64,000 nt of DNA, from NCBI GenBank assembly GCA_018242365.1, contig JAFECB010000031.1, positions 1 through 64,000 on the forward strand, read 5' to 3'. Positions 63,672-64,000 of the stretch are shown in pieces. How positions within the stretch are numbered: the stretch's first letter is position 1; every line of letters begins with the position of its first letter. The DNA comes from Pseudomonadota bacterium (GTDB taxonomy: Bacteria; Pseudomonadota; Gammaproteobacteria; Xanthomonadales; Xanthomonadaceae). Position numbers and translations under genes: made by a program. The notes below the pieces were generated by a model. It was given only the letters and a program-made list of their open reading frames with translations. It was not told the origin of the DNA and did not search any database.

Positions 63672-64000
63672 ATGTCGATGGAGTTGCGGGACGAGGCCGG
63701 CCTGCGCGGCGCGAGGACACTGTTCCTTGGCGCGTGGCTGCTGCTGTGCGCGTTGAAGCTGGCGCTGGCCGTGCGCCTGCCGCTGTTCGTCGACGAAGCG
63801 TTCTATTGGCAGGAAGGCCAGCATCTTGCGCTGGCCTATTCCGACCTGCCCGGCCTGACCGCGTGGCTGGCGCGATTGGGTGTTGCGCTGGGCGGCAACC
63901 ACCCGCTGGCGCTGCGGCTGCCGTTCCTGCTGATCGGCGCCTTGCTGCCGTGGCTGATGCTGCGGATGGCCGCGCGCGAATTCGACGCCAGAACGGGTTG
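63672..64000 (+). CDS. GT39/ArnT-like membrane glycosyltransferase, N-terminal part (cut by window edge)
   Basis: The first 109 codons are inside the window, starting MSMELRDEAGLRGARTLFLG. One membrane span (LFLGAWLLLCALKLALAVRL) is followed by VDEAFYWQEGQHLALAYSDLPGLTAWLARLG. This is the first periplasmic-loop motif of protein-mannosyl/ArnT-type transferases, with the catalytic Asp-Glu. A second span follows (LRLPFLLIGALLPWLML). It should transfer a sugar from a polyprenyl carrier to lipid A, lipid or protein. It is divergent from moxR, with only about 30 bp between starts. Confidence 0.85.
   Translation, partial: MSMELRDEAGLRGARTLFLGAWLLLCALKLALAVRLPLFVDEAFYWQEGQHLALAYSDLPGLTAWLARLGVALGGNHPLALRLPFLLIGALLPWLMLRMAAREFDARTG

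Overview
The window is about 64 kb of GC-rich chromosome from a gammaproteobacterium of the family Xanthomonadaceae. It resembles the Lysobacter/Luteimonas/Thermomonas/Stenotrophomonas side of the family, but I cannot fix the genus. The grounds are the phoB-phoR-ppk1-ppx order, the tig-clpP-clpX-lon-hupB-tRNA-ppiD block, the gloB-methyltransferase-rnhA-dnaQ block, kdkA, GTAG-headed REP repeats, and a Xanthomonas-type chromosomal integron.

Region by region. (1) 1-5.8 kb: a chromosomal integron. An intact integron integrase (plus strand) and attI face eight complete cassettes and one cut by the window edge. Eight attC sites of two size classes separate them. Seven complete cassette genes read toward their attC on the minus strand; one is inverted. 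The products are mostly small membrane, secreted or lipoprotein-like proteins of unknown function, plus one VOC-fold protein. This block is visibly less GC-rich than the rest. (2) 5.9-14.4 kb, mostly minus strand: a lipoprotein, an endonuclease V-like protein lacking its catalytic acids, a histidine phosphatase, mfd with an in-frame repeat insertion, a 152-bp IS5-type MITE, an acetyltransferase, a DUF808 membrane protein and rlmJ. (3) 14.5-18.3 kb: creB-creC, then creD behind a near-consensus CreB site. (4) 18.5-27.5 kb: an M28 peptidase, then the phosphate/polyphosphate block phoB-phoR-ppk1-ppx behind a triple Pho box, and an M48-TPR protease. (5) 27.6-31.2 kb: glutaredoxin, an AhpD-like protein, an isocitrate dehydrogenase-type enzyme, a Bax inhibitor-1 protein and five tRNA genes. 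(6) 31.4-40.5 kb: the protein-quality block tig, clpP, clpX, lon, hupB, tRNA-Val, tRNA-Asp, ppiD. (7) 40.6-45.1 kb: fabI, gloB, a methyltransferase, rnhA, dnaQ and a PP2C phosphatase. (8) 45.2-51.7 kb: structured repeats, then a 5.8-kb integrative element inserted in the 3' end of tRNA-Ser(CGA). It carries integrase, AlpA-like and winged-helix proteins, a primase-polymerase/RecA-like ATPase fusion and two unknown proteins, but no virion genes. (9) 51.7-56 kb: cell-surface sugar genes (two glycosyltransferases, kdkA, an RmlC-like protein, a Gfo/Idh/MocA oxidoreductase) around the 4.5S RNA gene, then tRNA-Ser(GGA). (10) 56.5-64 kb: dnaX-ybaB-recR, a HIT protein, a moxR-DUF58-transglutaminase operon on the minus strand, and the start of a GT39-type glycosyltransferase cut by the right edge.

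The least expected observations are four. Both serine tRNA genes are followed by the same structured, multi-hairpin repeat, and at tRNA-Ser(CGA) its palindrome arms extend into the tRNA 3' end; the integrative element has split that locus. The endonuclease V homologue has lost all three catalytic acids and its DNA wedge. An interspersed repeat is translated inside mfd. The small tRNA-borne replicative element carries paired TATGGGAC repeats at both ends.
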